Below are positions 1 through 12,435 of a stretch of 64,000 nt of DNA, piece by piece. Location of the stretch: the NCBI GenBank assembly GCA_951799445.1, contig OX637291.1:13332501-13396500 (forward strand), written 5' to 3'. Under the pieces are notes generated by a model that was given only the letters and a program-made list of their open reading frames with translations, ran no database searches and was not told the origin of the DNA. This DNA comes from Pseudisothecium myosuroides. Its lineage: Eukaryota > Streptophyta > Bryopsida > Hypnales > Lembophyllaceae. A program made the position numbers and the translations under genes. The first letter of the stretch is position 1; each line of letters starts with the position of its first letter.

Positions 1-532
1 AATTCGCTGCAGTTATTTACTATGCCTCTGACGACGGAAGAAAAAGATCTAGCAGAAGAGAACGACCGAAGCTGCTACGTGTGTCGACGTAGCAGCGTAT
101 TCTGGAAGTCATGAAGCCACTAAAGTATTGCAGCGCAGTATTTTGCATTTCCTGAATAAGTGAAGTCGTTCAATAATTAAAAAAAAAATATTAAGTTGGA
201 TTAGTTTAGTTCTGTACAATTGGAGAGGGTAGAAGCTGACCTGAGGCGCCGTCAGCATAAGGACTGGAACACGTCGTTGGCACCGCCAGTTCCGACACGT
301 GTCGCGTCACGGCGAAGGAACCGGACAGAGTTCCTTGTTTTGGGAAACGAAAGGTGTTTCCTCTGTGACGGTGGACCCAGTGTACTCTGACGTTTTCTTC
401 CTGTCCTCTCTGCGTTCGACATGTGGAGATGTCCTCCAAATCGGGCGACGTCTCAGCAGTTGGGTGCGCTTTGTCCAGTCTTTGCTTGAAACCCTAGCAA
501 CGACGCAGTGAATGGAGAGTGAGTTTTAGCAG

Positions 533-3500
533 GTGAACGGAATGGAATTGCGTTCAAAGCTTGTGCAAGAGTGCAGGAATGCGGAACTTACTTGCTTTCG
601 TGGATTTCCGAAGGAAGGAGATCTCGAAGTTACAGAAGCCGCTGTGTTAGTGTTTGAGCATTTCATGACAGCAATGGCGAACCACAGTGAGGCGACTACT
701 GTTCGCGAAGTAGAGGGCGGCAGCTTTGCGAGTGGGAGACGACAAAGCCAGCGACTGAGGCATTACAATCTTGTGCGAAGCTCTGCATTACTTGCGGACG
801 CTGCACGGCCGAAGGAGTCGCCAACGCCGGCTTCATCTTCAGGTCGTCCGCAGTTGGTACGTTTCTCGCCTTGATTGTCAAGTTCTGTTTTCCGTAGGCA
901 CGTCTTGTGGCTGCTCGTAGCTACCTGCAGAGGCTGCACACTCAATTGAGCATTAAGGGGAGTGCAGGACGAGTAGAGCAGGTTCAAAACAGTAGCTGAA
1001 GGGCTAGTAGCGTCGCGGCCATGGGGGAGGGCTAAAAAATTTCCCACGGTTTTAGCTTTCGTCGTAGCGCTTGGTAGGGTTCAATGTATCCTATATTATG
1101 AGAGTACCACAGTTCTCGAACGCGCGCTTGCTGATCAATTGTCTGATTTGTTTTCAGTGACATCTCGTGTTTTAGTAGGGAGCGCAGCAGTGGACGAGTT
1201 CGAGTTCTAAGTTTCGTTGGTTGGTCTCCCAGTGATAGCTTGTTCTAGAAATCCCTCCGTCATCTCTTGTCTACCTCAGATATCGCACAATTCAGTGTGG
1301 ATTTGTGTTTCTAAATTGATCGGTATTCTGTATTTTCAGTAGTTTTGTGTTAGACGGTCTAAGTGACAGTGCACTCGCATAAGCTTCCGTGTAGTGTCCC
1401 AGTGTAACTTTTCAGACGTGCAAATTTTTCTCACGCACTCGGATTGTCATTGTACAGGACGAACCTGAGATCTTCGTGCAGTGGGCGGTACCGAGGCGCA
1501 GAATGCCGCATTCAAGTGGAAAGGCTGTCAAACGGAGGGCGTCGCCGCCCCGAGTCGATGCAGTCGTTGACAGAGAAGGAAGGCGAAATGAGGACACTCG
1601 CCAGCGCTTGGAAGCGGAGAGGCGTAGTAAGCAGCGCCAAGATCGTCCGTCTTCGAGCAATTGGAAAGGTAAGGCGAAAGTGGCGGATCGGACACCAGCA
1701 CCGAAGAAGAAGAAAGTGGTGGAGCTCGCGGCGTCACAGTCCTCGGCGGACGATGAAGACGAGGACTGGAGGTATGAAGTGACGACCACTTTGTTATCGG
1801 CAGAACGTCGCCATGTTTGCAAGTACGGAGCGTAGGATGCGGTTGTCTGGTAGGACGTCACGTCCAACGTTTTCTGGGTCGTTGGAGTCGTTGTTCACTC
1901 CGTGAAACTCTTCGTTTTCTGGACTCTGGTAGGCAGCAGTCGCAAAATGGAAATGGAAGTCAGATTCGGCTGTGGAGTCACTGGGACGTCGATGATGTAG
2001 ACGTTGATCAGCACTGTTCTTTAACTTACCGTCTACGGTGACCTTACTAGGAAATGCCTGATAACTGCAGCGAGTAGCTTGCATGAGCGCAGTCCTCCTG
2101 ACAGCCATGTGCTGTCTGTAGTGACTGTGGATGTCAAAAATTTGTTTCAGGCCATATTCTCTTCGACGTTGCTGCTTGTCAGCACTTGTAGAGCATGACG
2201 TTTTTTTGTAGTTCCGTCGTCAGAGCGGTAAAAAAAAGTTGCTAGTACAGCGTAAGGAGGCTGGCAGAGGAATATGAACTCAATGCCGACGAACATGTGG
2301 TGGGGGTCGTTTGTCGTAGCAGTCACTGAGAAGCTGTGCAAGTGCTTCAGTGTTGGTCTGTTTCGTGTTTGCATGTAGTGTACTGTTTCTTCGAGGAAAC
2401 ATTAAAGCGACACTACAAAGGTGCATTCCATGTCTTCGTAATGTTGAGCATGAGGCTAACAGAAATGTTAGTCGGAAGTGTGTTTCCGCAACAAACTGAA
2501 AGGGCTGTGGGTCATGCGCAGTGCCGGATCGGGGACGGATGGGGACGACGATGGGGAAAAAGACAGCGCCAACAGCGACAGTGACATGGAGGCGGACCGG
2601 GGACGGTCTCACCCGCAAGGGAAAGTCATGAAGAAACTAGTGACTTTAGACGTGAATGGTTTGCCGTGGGGGAACATGAAGGAGTGTCTCTCAGACGACA
2701 TCAAGAAATATGCTAAAAGTTTGGATCCGACTTGCAACTAGGAGTCACAAGCGGGACCGCTGAGATCTCAATTGTTCAATCGGTTGTACAAAGGTACGTT
2801 CTCATGTGAGTCATGCTGCATTGTGTTGTAGTAGTCTGTCTTGAACCTACTGCTCTGTGCAACTCATTGACTGAGTTCCTTGTGCTCAACTGCCACCGTT
2901 GGGCGGACTGCTCTCAGTGTCAGTGACGGTGTCTTAATTTGTAGAAATTTTGGCACGCAGAGTGGAACATGCTGGGGCAGTCGTATAAATTGAGCGAGAA
3001 GTGGGTGGGCCCTATTATCACAAAGGTGCTCATCACCATGCGGTAGAGATTGAATGCACTCATAGACGCAGGGCAGCCTAAACCTATAGACGTCACGCTG
3101 GAGCAGTGGAACACGTTGGTCAGGCGGCGCAACACGGAGCAGTCGCAGATCACATCCGAGCACATGCAGTCAATCTCCCAAGGAAAGGGTTCGAAAGCTG
3201 CCCAGTTAAAAGCTATAGAAAAAGATGCAATTGTAAAGCTGGTGAGTGTATTCTGAAACAAGGGACAAGGAAAGGTGTTTTTGTTCTCGCAATGACTGTG
3301 GCAACTGGTACGTGAATTCGTGATATTGGAGCAGCTCTCACAGACCGTCTTAGTTTTCCAGAAAGGATTGGTTCGTCTTGCAGGCACAGTCGGGCCGCTG
3401 CTACGGCAGTCGTCAGTATCTCACATAGGCTTCAGCGGAAGAAAAGCTCGTTTCTTCCTACGATCTCTTCCGTTTGTATTGACGTGCTTGACATTGACTG

Positions 3501-4779
3501 CAGGCATTGCAGCACAGGAGGAGACCGTACCAGACCGAAATTACAGACGAAGTGGCGAGAGAGTACACTCGTCAGCAGCTGGAGAAGCGTAAGGCTGCTC
3601 TTCAGAAAGGAGCCGATCTGGACGATGTTCGCACTTGTGTCCTTGATATGGAGGGCAGCGTGTCCAGACTTCAGGAAAGCATGGGGGAATCACAAAGACG
3701 AATGGAGGAGATGCTCAAGGCGTTTATGGTGTCGCAGAGTGGTGGCACGTTGGCCGCACCTGAGGCTGCCACTGTCGCACCTCTGGCAATACCTGTTTCA
3801 GGCATGGCGACTGCAGTGGCGGGTGGAAGTAACGCTCCAGTTGGGGATCCGCGTCCGTTTCCCGATCCAGGTGCTCCGGTCTCCGAGACCTTGACGACGA
3901 CCGTCGACGACAATGTTCCAGGATCTGGCTGTAAAGGCGAAGACGTCTTCGACGCGCAGGAGGAGCAGTTTCTGAAAGGACTGTTCCAAGATCCAGACGT
4001 TGCTGCCGTCTCAGCGGACGCTGTACCATCAGGTGACACCATACGCTTGGACACACGTAGTGAAGGAAGAATACAGGACGCAGAAACGTCACTTCCGGCT
4101 ACAGACGGAATGCCAGAGACTACGACTTCGAAGGGCGGTATGAGCAAGGCGATTGTGGAGTCTGACGAGGTGAGTTGACATTCGCTTTTCAGATTGCTTG
4201 CTCTCTAGGCATACATGACAGTATTCTGTTAGAAGAAGCTCTAGTTCTGTCATACTCCGACTGCAGTAATTTTGAAGCCGAGGCTAGAAGACTATGCACA
4301 GGTGGACCAATGTTTGTGTCGGTGCACCTGATGAGCTCAGTGTGGCGACATGCTGAACACTGTGTGTAAATGCCGTTGGTTTCATCTCTTCGTTGGTGCA
4401 GGAGGACGTGGGTGTGGATTCAGCGCAACTGCTAAGGCGGAACGGCGGAAAATGTAACCAGACCAAGACCGTGTCCAACCCTACCGCTTCCAGGTTGGTC
4501 AAAGCCAGTGTATCAAAGGCAAGAGGGTCGTCCAGAGTTCCGGCCATGCCGCCAAAGGTGAGTGTGCTGGTACAACAAGTTTGCAAGGCTAACCACTTTC
4601 TGTTTCCAAGTTACAATTTCATGTTCCAATCGTTGGCTGAACCTCTTCTGTTTAGAGTGATCGGATTTTACTAGGAGGCGGAGTCATGGAACCGCAGCTA
4701 ATCGCCGAAGTGTGTTTACTTGTTTGAGTTTTAGCAGGTGGGGAACGCCAGAAAAACTGAGACGTCCAAGAAGAAATGA
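533..4779 (+). pseudogene. Decayed multi-exon gene, transposon-associated type
   Basis: The + strand holds open segments separated by intron-like gaps. Likely exons are about 533-855 (donor GTACGT), 1,480-1,771, 2,500-2,795, 2,946-3,241 (donor GTGAGT), 3,506-4,170, 4,402-4,557 (donor GTGAGT) and 4,738-4,779, ending in TGA. The product has a basic then acidic linker (RTPAPKKKKVVELAAS followed by DDEDED), a segment LVTLDVNGLPWGNM...DIKKYAKSLDP, a central part ending EKDAIVKL, a coiled-coil-like stretch (REYTRQQLEKRKAALQ) and a Pro/Ala/Val-rich tail. In-frame TAG codons at 2,739-2,741 and about 3,047-3,049 interrupt it, both where TGG (Trp) would keep the frame. The order of parts recalls plant proteins linked to En/Spm-type transposons, but I see no catalytic motif. 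Exon borders are approximate. Confidence 0.5.
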
Positions 4780-5494
4780 TCAGTCATGACTTGTACAGTG
4801 AGGTGCGTAACAGCGATTTCTCTAATAATGTCAAGTCCGGTAACAGAGTGTGAGTGTCAATAGCTTCCATTCGGTTCTTTGAAGCGTGAATGCATACCCA
4901 GCGAAGGAGGTGTACAAATCAGAGGTGAAGTCGGGTTTTTCCCTCTAAGTTCTCTTTATGGACAGAAGGTGTACTTCAAATCAATTGGAAGAGTGCTATA
5001 CAGTACACACTAATAATGATTCGTTTGCTCTGTTGTTCTCTGTCGCTCAGGTTTTCCAGCAGTGCCGACTTCAAGAGGGAAACGCAAGTTTTAGCTCTGC
5101 GTGTGGTGACGGCAGAAGACAATCCGAGGACACGTTAGAGCTCGTTATAGCGCTACTCTTAGCGAACTGCAGTTTTGCTGATGACATTAGATGTAGGACT
5201 GTACAGTAATGATGCATACAGGCTAAGGACGGAAGCGTAAGTGGACGACTCTCTCGTAGAAAGTGAGAGCACACTGAGGCGCACCCCCTTCTGCTTTTTT
5301 GAAAACTTTTACGTGAAAGGAGTGCTGTATTTGGCAAAATTTTATCACCACAGTATTGTCGCAGCAAGCTCTCGTGTATGCTGTTCGTAATGCGTATGCC
5401 CGTATTGTTACATAATTTCAGTCTGGGCATTTCAGTGCAGTCGTAGTTGAGAGTCTTTTCTGCGTCTGCGGAACGCGTCTTCATGTTTTATTGA

Positions 5495-6530
5495 GTGCAG
5501 TCCGTTACAATGACAGTGGCGACTCTCCACTTCGTGGAGGTGTTCGTCACTGCCCAAAAAACGTTTGAGGTCGTTGCTGTCGTTGCAATTGCGCTACTGA
5601 TATTGTCGCTTGCTGCGTCTGGCGTTGCTGATGTGACTGTCACCTGTCATGGCCAGCGCCCATTGGAGATTCCAAGTACGTACACATTTCCCGAAAAAAT
5701 GAATTGGTAAACAAGGGTGCATGATTTCGTCAGTCGCCATGCGAAGCAAAACAGTGATGTCAGCGTCCTCATAGTCACGACATGAATGCTACTCAGAAGG
5801 GTTACATCATCATAGCCTATAGTGAAAGGTGGTTTCGATCATCTTCACCAGCACTGGGAATTCGGCGTTCTGGAAAATCCGACGTCCATGGAGTACTTAA
5901 ACAGTGTGTGCGAACACGTCGCACTCATTCAAGCGCTGGTTGTAAATGCGTGAAACCTCCTTTGCCCCGCATGCTATAAGACATCGTCTTCCAGCGCCAG
6001 TGAGAAATCACTGTTCGGTACATCTAAGGAATTCTTCTACCGGTACTGTAAGGGCAGTGGAGGTGACGCTTAGTTGTTCTCATTCCCCGGTCGTCGATCT
6101 CCATAAATCACGACAGGAAAACACGGTCCGCCAAGATGCACCATGGAATATGTGGTCTGAAAGGCTAGGGACGTCGACAAGTTCAACATAAGGACGGCGC
6201 ATGCTTTGATCCTCAGCAGCCTCACGTTCAAAGCATCGTACTTTCGTGCAGAGGACAAGTCTATGCAGAGGGCAGGGAAGTGGTTCGTTCTTTCAATCGT
6301 CATGCACAGTTATTCCAGAAAACGTCAATGTTGGAGTTCCTCCGTGTTGCAGGACACGGAGTTCATGACCCGCAGCTCCCTGAAGTCTCGGTACAGCAGC
6401 CGCGCGAGAAGCCAACGTCACTTTCCATCCACTGCACGTCACTGTATGTGGATGAACAGAGAAGTCAATTTCTATTGACTGTGACTGCCACGTGTCTCCT
6501 TGGGTCGACGTGGCACTGACCTGGCGCCGT
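5495..6530 (+). pseudogene. Degenerate unrecognised coding sequence
   Basis: A coding-like track begins with a hydrophobic segment (VVAVVAIALLILSLAASG) and continues as RPLEIPSTYTFPEKMNW, then HDFVSRHAKQNSDVSVLIV, then EFGVLENPTSMEYLNSVCEH, then KSLFGTSKEFFYRYCKGSGG, then YFRAEDKSMQRAGKWF. At least six in-frame stops and a frame change near 6,290 break it. GC content and residue patterns match coding DNA better than the spacer after 6,600. I do not recognise the family. It may be a second gene of the mobile element whose first gene lies at 533-4,779. Confidence 0.4.
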
Positions 6531-6844
6531 AATGGTTACTGTGACGGAGCTACTAATAGGCCGCAGAAATTGATGTTCCTGCTGAACGTTTTTCGTTGTA
6601 CCAAATCCTGACACATTTTTACCTTGTCAATTATAAGGGATTTTGGGTGACGTCATTGTACACATGGAAAAACGTTTTTGGGAATGGAAATGCTTGTTTT
6701 CAATCTTGTCCCAATTAACAGAGGTTTCTTCTAGTGGTTAGTTCAATTTGCTGCTTAAAAGACTAATTTTGCTTCAAGCTTTAAGAGAAAGAACAAGGCA
6801 AATACTTCATGAAATAAATAAACTCCAAAGGCATGAAAACTTAC

Positions 6845-7105
6845 AATTGCATGCTGCACTCATCTCATATGGCACTTCTGGATTCAAATCTAGTTGACGC
6901 CACATATAAGCGTGCTTCACCTTCACCATGGAGACTGAACCTTGTCCGGAAACCTTGAACTCCAAAACTTTGGCCTTATAGGATCCATCCATTCCCGACC
7001 CTCCATGCTTTTTTGCGTCCTTTGCATGCCCCCCAATGCTTCCTGGCGTCAAAGTCACCCAACTATTCACCTCTATTTTGAGCGGTATCCAATTCCCAAC
7101 CGCAT
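6845..7105 (-). other. Orphan exon-like open segment
   Basis: Minus strand: a segment open for 86 codons is bounded upstream by a TATAG acceptor-like site and downstream by a perfect GTAAGT donor (plus-strand 6,839-6,844). It encodes NWIPLKIEVNSWVTLTPGS, then KKHGGSGMDGSYKAKVLEF, then KVSGQGSVSMVKVKHAYM, balanced like a globular protein. I found no adjoining exons with confidence. A canonical donor context (AG then GTATGA) near 8,025 on the same strand might end an upstream leader exon. Family unknown; it may be an exon of a real gene or a gene fragment. Confidence 0.3.
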
Positions 7106-9570
7106 CTATACAATTGTAAATTATGATAGCCTCAATTGAAGAGCAAGGTCTCATTGCCCTAGCCGTGATGAATCTGACTCAACAGTACACCAAAGTAGAT
7201 TGGCAAATTCGTGGCAGTAGGTCGTATAGTTGGTCCTTTGCTGTATGGACAAGCCTTTTCGAGAAGCTTAAGCCACTGCAAAAACAAACTGAACTCCATT
7301 ACATAGGTCAAAATAAAACAAAACAAGATTGTCTATACAATAGCACTCCCCAAACGTGATGCTTGTGCACTCAATCACAGACATACAAAGCCGGAATCTC
7401 GACCCTATCATTACATTCCCCCTGCATTCTCTACCCTACATTCTCTACCCAAACACTTTGACTCTAATAGAAGCAATGAACTGATGGTCTTTTAACTGAC
7501 TTAGGGAGTGCATTCCCTGTGACTCATCTGCTTTGAGCAAATTATATTGTCGAAATACAATTTATTTTTTATGTGGTTCTTATCTCAAGAGGATTCCAAC
7601 TCATTTGAATATGCCATGAAAAACTTTGGAATCTTCAAATTTAACTGACATTTATTCTTCTCATGGATTATTCACTGCCTTACTTCATTCGTGAATGAGT
7701 GAAGCTTCAGTTTTTTAGAACTCTAATACTCATAGATCGTTTGATTGGAGACTTGTGCAAATTGGGCAAGGAGATATTGTGACCTAACTAGATGTGATTG
7801 ATACAATGCAACTTTTGCGTAACCTATTTGTACGCTTCCGTTTCTTTTTTGTGACTATCTCACTTTCAGTTTTGGTTCAAGGTCTAAAAATGACAAATTC
7901 AATTCCTCAATTCAGATGAGGCCATATTTTACCACAGGAGCAACAATTCCAAATCCACATCATCGAACTTTAAAATCCAAAACAAAAGAAAAAGAAAAAA
8001 AACAGCAACAATTGGCTCATACCTGCATTCAGCGCTAGGCCATCGTAGAATCTCCACACCTCACAAATCCGCCACAATTTGCACCCTAAACCCTAAACCC
8101 TAAACTCCTCATTGTCCACACAAATCAAACAAAAACCAATCCCAATCCTGAGTTCAAACCCACTTGAGCTCAAAATTTGCTAATCTCACGTCTCTGGAAC
8201 CTCCACGGCATCCCTGAATTCACCTCACTCCGCATCTGAATTGCTTGAGTCCCAAGTGAACTACACATGCACATGCACTGAGACTTTGAAACCAGAGAGA
8301 GTGACGAAGTTGACAACTGGGAAGTTGAGATGTTGGATTGACAACACAAAAATCAAAGCTGGCCTAAGTTTGGAGGATGCAACTGTAACCAAAGCGCGCA
8401 CATTCTTGAGACAACGCGGGAAGATGAACGCGGGAAGACGCTGCGTGTAACAAAACAAACACTCTCACAAACGACAAACTCAAGCCACCCCACACCCGAC
8501 CAGATGCTCTCATTGGCCTAACCTCCCTCAACGTTCATCTCTGGACAATCATCGTCCAGCTAGATTGTACGTAGACTTTGGTCGGGCAGCAGGCCGGGAA
8601 CACATTGGGCAGTAGTAATTATTGGGGGCCTCTTAGTGGCCTCAATATTCTCCTAATGACTTGTAAATGATCATATTGTTAGAATTTTTTGCCATAGTTA
8701 CACAAAGCCAACTTCAATCTGAACAACCTCAAAACGTGACTTACTTTGGCGTGAGACCATTGACAGCTTCATATTAAGGCAAATAACACCATTCAAAAGA
8801 AGTAGAACTTGCTGCATTCAAATAGGGATGCATATTTGGACTCACATTTAAAAATACCATCATCGTTTCTTGGGATTCCACCAGTTACTTGCATCAAATT
8901 ATTCAATAAAACAAGTCCATATAGATCCACAATTCCGCATTCAAAACTATGGCATATGGCTTTGATTCAACACTTTCTGATTACAGATGCTTGTAATTCC
9001 AACTGGCATCCAAAGAACCTCCGCAAGTTAAACAAAAAGACAACTTAAAGCAAATTTAGCAAAACATGACCTAAGATTTGAGAAGAATTCTACAATCATC
9101 ACAAGGATAGCAAATACTCATGGAACCATTTTATAGACCTAATGTTCAAGATTCACCACATGGCAAAATCAAAGTGGTATAAGAAGACCTAGAAGTTCTG
9201 ATGCAAAAGTTCTCTTGCAACTTTGGCACAATGCAAAGTAACCTCTTTGGCGCGGTATAAACCCTAATCTATAACCGCCCGCACTGAGATCAACGGTTTT
9301 ATTGCATATCAATGCCGTTGATTTGAACATGAACCATATTGTTTTTAAAAATGAGATTGACGGCAAGAGGGGGGATCATTATTTTTAACATTGCGATCGA
9401 TGGTTGCTGATTTTTCACTTGGAGGGGGGCAAGGTGGAGCTACCTGACTTTTTTCAGGAGATAGTGGGATTGAGTTCTGGATAAACCTGATCAATTGCCG
9501 CTCAAAGTGCAGTGGTCTTGCGCTTTTGAACCTTAGACCAAGATTAGCCCCGTCTTTAGCCCAAGGCTAA
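7106..9570. other. Spacer with no gene recognised
   Basis: AT-rich DNA with only short open frames that lack coding character. The one marked feature is the CCCTAAA tract at 8,084-8,106. Nothing else can be supported. Confidence 0.5.
8084..8106. repeat. Interstitial plant telomere-type repeat
   Basis: Three head-to-tail CCCTAAA units (TTTAGGG on the other strand). Such short tracts occur near plant promoters (telo-boxes) and as interstitial telomeric scars. In minus-strand sense it lies about 1 kb upstream of the orphan exon at 6,845-7,105, so a promoter role is possible but unproven. Confidence 0.8.
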
Positions 9571-9864
9571 CATCAAAAAGTTTTCATCCTACGGTTTGTC
9601 AACAGTTATTGTGTAGTTATTGTTGTTTCATGGATTCGCATATTAAACACAATTTATTGCATCATTGTGATGCATTACTTTACAATTTATCACATTGTTA
9701 CGATGCATTACTTGCAACTGAATGTAATGCATCGTAACAATGCGATAAATTGTAAAATAATGCATTGCAATGATGCGATAAATTGTATTTAACGTGCAAA
9801 CCCATGAAACAACAATAACTACATGATAATTGTTGACAAACCGTAGGATGTAAACCTTGTGATG
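9571..9864. mobile_element. Foldback MITE-like inverted repeat
   Basis: Almost the whole 294 bp is one inverted repeat with a very short centre near 9,720. The arms begin CATCAAAAAGTTTTCATCC on the left and end GGATGTAAACCTTGTGATG on the right, with CTACGGTTTGTCAACA further in on the left and its complement on the right. The inner arms hold repeated ATGCATTAC and AATTTAT blocks. No open frame. I could not define a target duplication. It lies about 100 bp upstream of the large retrotransposon. Confidence 0.75.
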
Positions 9865-9961
9865 AAAGAATTAGGAGCTCCTAGTATCCCATGCATTAGT
9901 TCATGTGGTCAAATCAAAAGTGCTCTTGATAGAATCTTGTAACATCTAGAGCTTGATCTAG

Positions 9962-9966
9962 GGCTC
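9962..9966. repeat. Target-site duplication GGCTC, left
   Basis: GGCTC directly precedes the first TGTGAGCTCC LTR terminus and recurs directly after the final GCGCTCACA terminus at 40,414-40,418. This sets the outer limits of the retrotransposon. Confidence 0.85.
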
Positions 9967-10520
9967 TGTGAGCTCCCAATTCGTCACTTGGGACTCATAG
10001 TCTTCTTTTTTCTTAGATTATGCAATTTATGTCGTAATTATACACAAAAAGCCCTAAAAAGAGTGTAAAACCAGAATGGACATGTTACATACCAATATGC
10101 CCTTTGGTCCTAAATAGCCTTTCCCCCTTAGAATAGTCCTAAAACCCACTTGTAAATAGGTTGGAGCCATAGAAATAGTGGGAACTAGAAGGTTTGAGGG
10201 TTCTTACCCAAAATAGCCTAAAATCACTATGCAAGTGACCAAGTGTGAGCTCCCAATTCGTCACTTGGGACTCATAGTCTTCTTTTTTCTTAGATTGTGC
10301 AATTTATGTCGTAATTATACACAAAAAGCCCTAAAAAGAGTGTAAAACCAGAATGGACATGTTACATACCAATATGCCCTTTGGTCCTAAATAGCCTTTT
10401 CTCCTTAGAATAGTCCTAAAACCCACTTGTAAATAGGTTGGAGCCATAGAAGTAGTGGGAACTAGAAGGTTTGAGGGTTCTTACCCAAAATAGCCTAAAA
10501 TCACTATGCAAGTGACCAAG
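9967..10520 (+). repeat. Tandem 277-bp duplication of the LTR start
   Basis: Units 9,967-10,243 and 10,244-10,520 both start TGTGAGCTCC and end GTGACCAAG. They differ at about four positions. The second unit is closer to the 3' LTR start (31,037-31,313; about three differences) than the first is (about seven). The unit ends at the same CCAAG that the solo LTR used as its target in the 3' LTR. Confidence 0.9.
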
Positions 10521-11511
10521 CTAGGCTAAATTGGTCTGAGGGAAGTCTAGGGAGATTCTTAGGTAGATTCCCCAAGAGAGGGTTCAGTTTCCCCATCCCA
10601 TCGACGAATAGTAGAAACCCCAATTGTTAGCTTGCAGGTGTCACTTTCGCAAGACAGGCCAGTGGAGGAATCTACGGTCACCGGATTGTGATCTTGGGTC
10701 TAAACCATACCGGGAAGTCAAAAGCGAAATCCATTCGCCAAGATTTCCCCGTATGCAGAAGATTCCCTGACTGCCGGTAAACCAACGGAGGTATCTTTTT
10801 TCCCTCCGTACCAAGACATGCAAGATCAAGATGTGAACTTGCAAATCTCTTGGGAAACCCCATGAGAGGTTCCCCAAGAAGTTTCGGAATTTTCTAGATT
10901 GAAGAAATACTCCTTCCAGACGGTCAACCGCCTAAAACCACGATGGGAAATTCACGATAATTACCCAGGTAGTGGTAAAATCTCACTAAAAATTAGGATA
11001 GTTTTTTTTATGCTAATAACGCGCCCCGACGAGTTTCGTGGTGTTTCGATAGCGGGAGACAACCGAATCACCGACATTCCTTCAAATTAACCACGTGGCG
11101 GGATTTACGTGGAGTTGACCGGCGTCCCGGGAGCACACGAAGTCGGAACAAAGTCAACGAAGGGTCTTTTCTTACTCCCTAAGACCTCCCAGACCACCCT
11201 GGCTAGTCACCTTTGTCAGAAAAGGTAACCTCCAAAAAGTAGATTTTTACCTCTTTTACTGACTCTAGTTGGCGATAGTTTACGGTGGGATTTTGGCGTT
11301 GGAATAGGGGGTCGGGGAACCCAAGGACTAAAAATGACCTTTTAAAGCCAACGGCGCAATCGGTTTTTGATTTGGATTTAATTTCCAATAGTTAGAGTGT
11401 TGGACCAGCGTAAAACCCAAACTACGTGAAAATCCTAAAAGATAAGGATGAAAATCCAAGTTGATAGGGTTACCTAGGTTAAAAGAGGGGAGGTGAGGGC
11501 CTTGGAAAACC

Positions 11512-11519
11512 TATAAAAG
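11512..11519 (+). promoter_or_regulatory. TATA box of the 5' LTR
   Basis: TATAAAAG lies in the context AAAACC-TATAAAAG-GGCCC about 1.5 kb into the LTR. A matching TATATAAG-GGCCC lies at the equivalent place in both solo LTRs. This places U3 at about 1.5 kb and leaves about 3.1 kb of R-U5 leader. Confidence 0.7.
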
Positions 11520-12435
11520 GGCCCTCATTTCTCTCCAAAACCACCCCCATTCATGTTTTGGGTCCGTGGGTCCAACTTATGTTGGATTTTTTGGCGATTT
11601 TAGCCAAAGGCACTTCCACGGTGTTTTGAGCACGTGGTGCTCCGTTGTTGTTCTATTTTCAGCTTTTGAAGGTCTTGGGGGTCCTTCTTCTTTTGTGTCT
11701 ATGAGTTTTGAGTAGTCTTGGGTGTTATTTGGCTTATTTTTGAGTCACTTTGGTCACTAACTTGTTAGTTGAGGTACTTTTGCTTGAAGCACTAACTGGC
11801 TTGGGAGCTCTTTGAGTTTTGTCCTGATCCTAAAGCTCCCCCCGAAGCGCCTTGGTTTTGCCGCCCACTGAGGGGTCTTTAGTGTTTAAGGATCGTGTTT
11901 TCTAACCCGCGTGTCTAGATTAACCTCCGAGTGTTTCTCTCCCAGTCAAGGAACTCTTTTGCTCTCTCTAAGAACCCTTGGCGTGTGGTCCTCCCCCCGT
12001 ACGGTGGAGTTGTGGGCCCCCCAGGGTGGTTATGTCCTAACGGTTTTCTTCCTCTTTTGAAATTGCTTGTGGTCACGTGAGCCCCCTTTGTGGACGGCGA
12101 AGCTTTGACTATTAACCCCCCTAGTCCTAGAGTGCGTGTTAAAAACCCGCCATACGGCGAAGCTTTGAACCTACGGGTAGGGAGAAATCCTAGAGTTGGT
12201 GTTAAACCCAACTCGACGGCGAAGCCTTGATCTCCCCAGAGAACTCGGTTCAAAGTTTAGTTTCCAAGAGGTTCTTGGAAACCTTCAAAGTTTAGCATCT
12301 AAGAACTTAGGAAAACGTTATAGGCAAAAGTCCATATAGAACTAGGATTAGTTTTGCCTTTCCCTTGGTTTAAGTGGCCTCGGTCATTATCTTTGCATTT
12401 ACCAAAGTTCAGAAAAAACGTCCGGAAGTAGGGAA

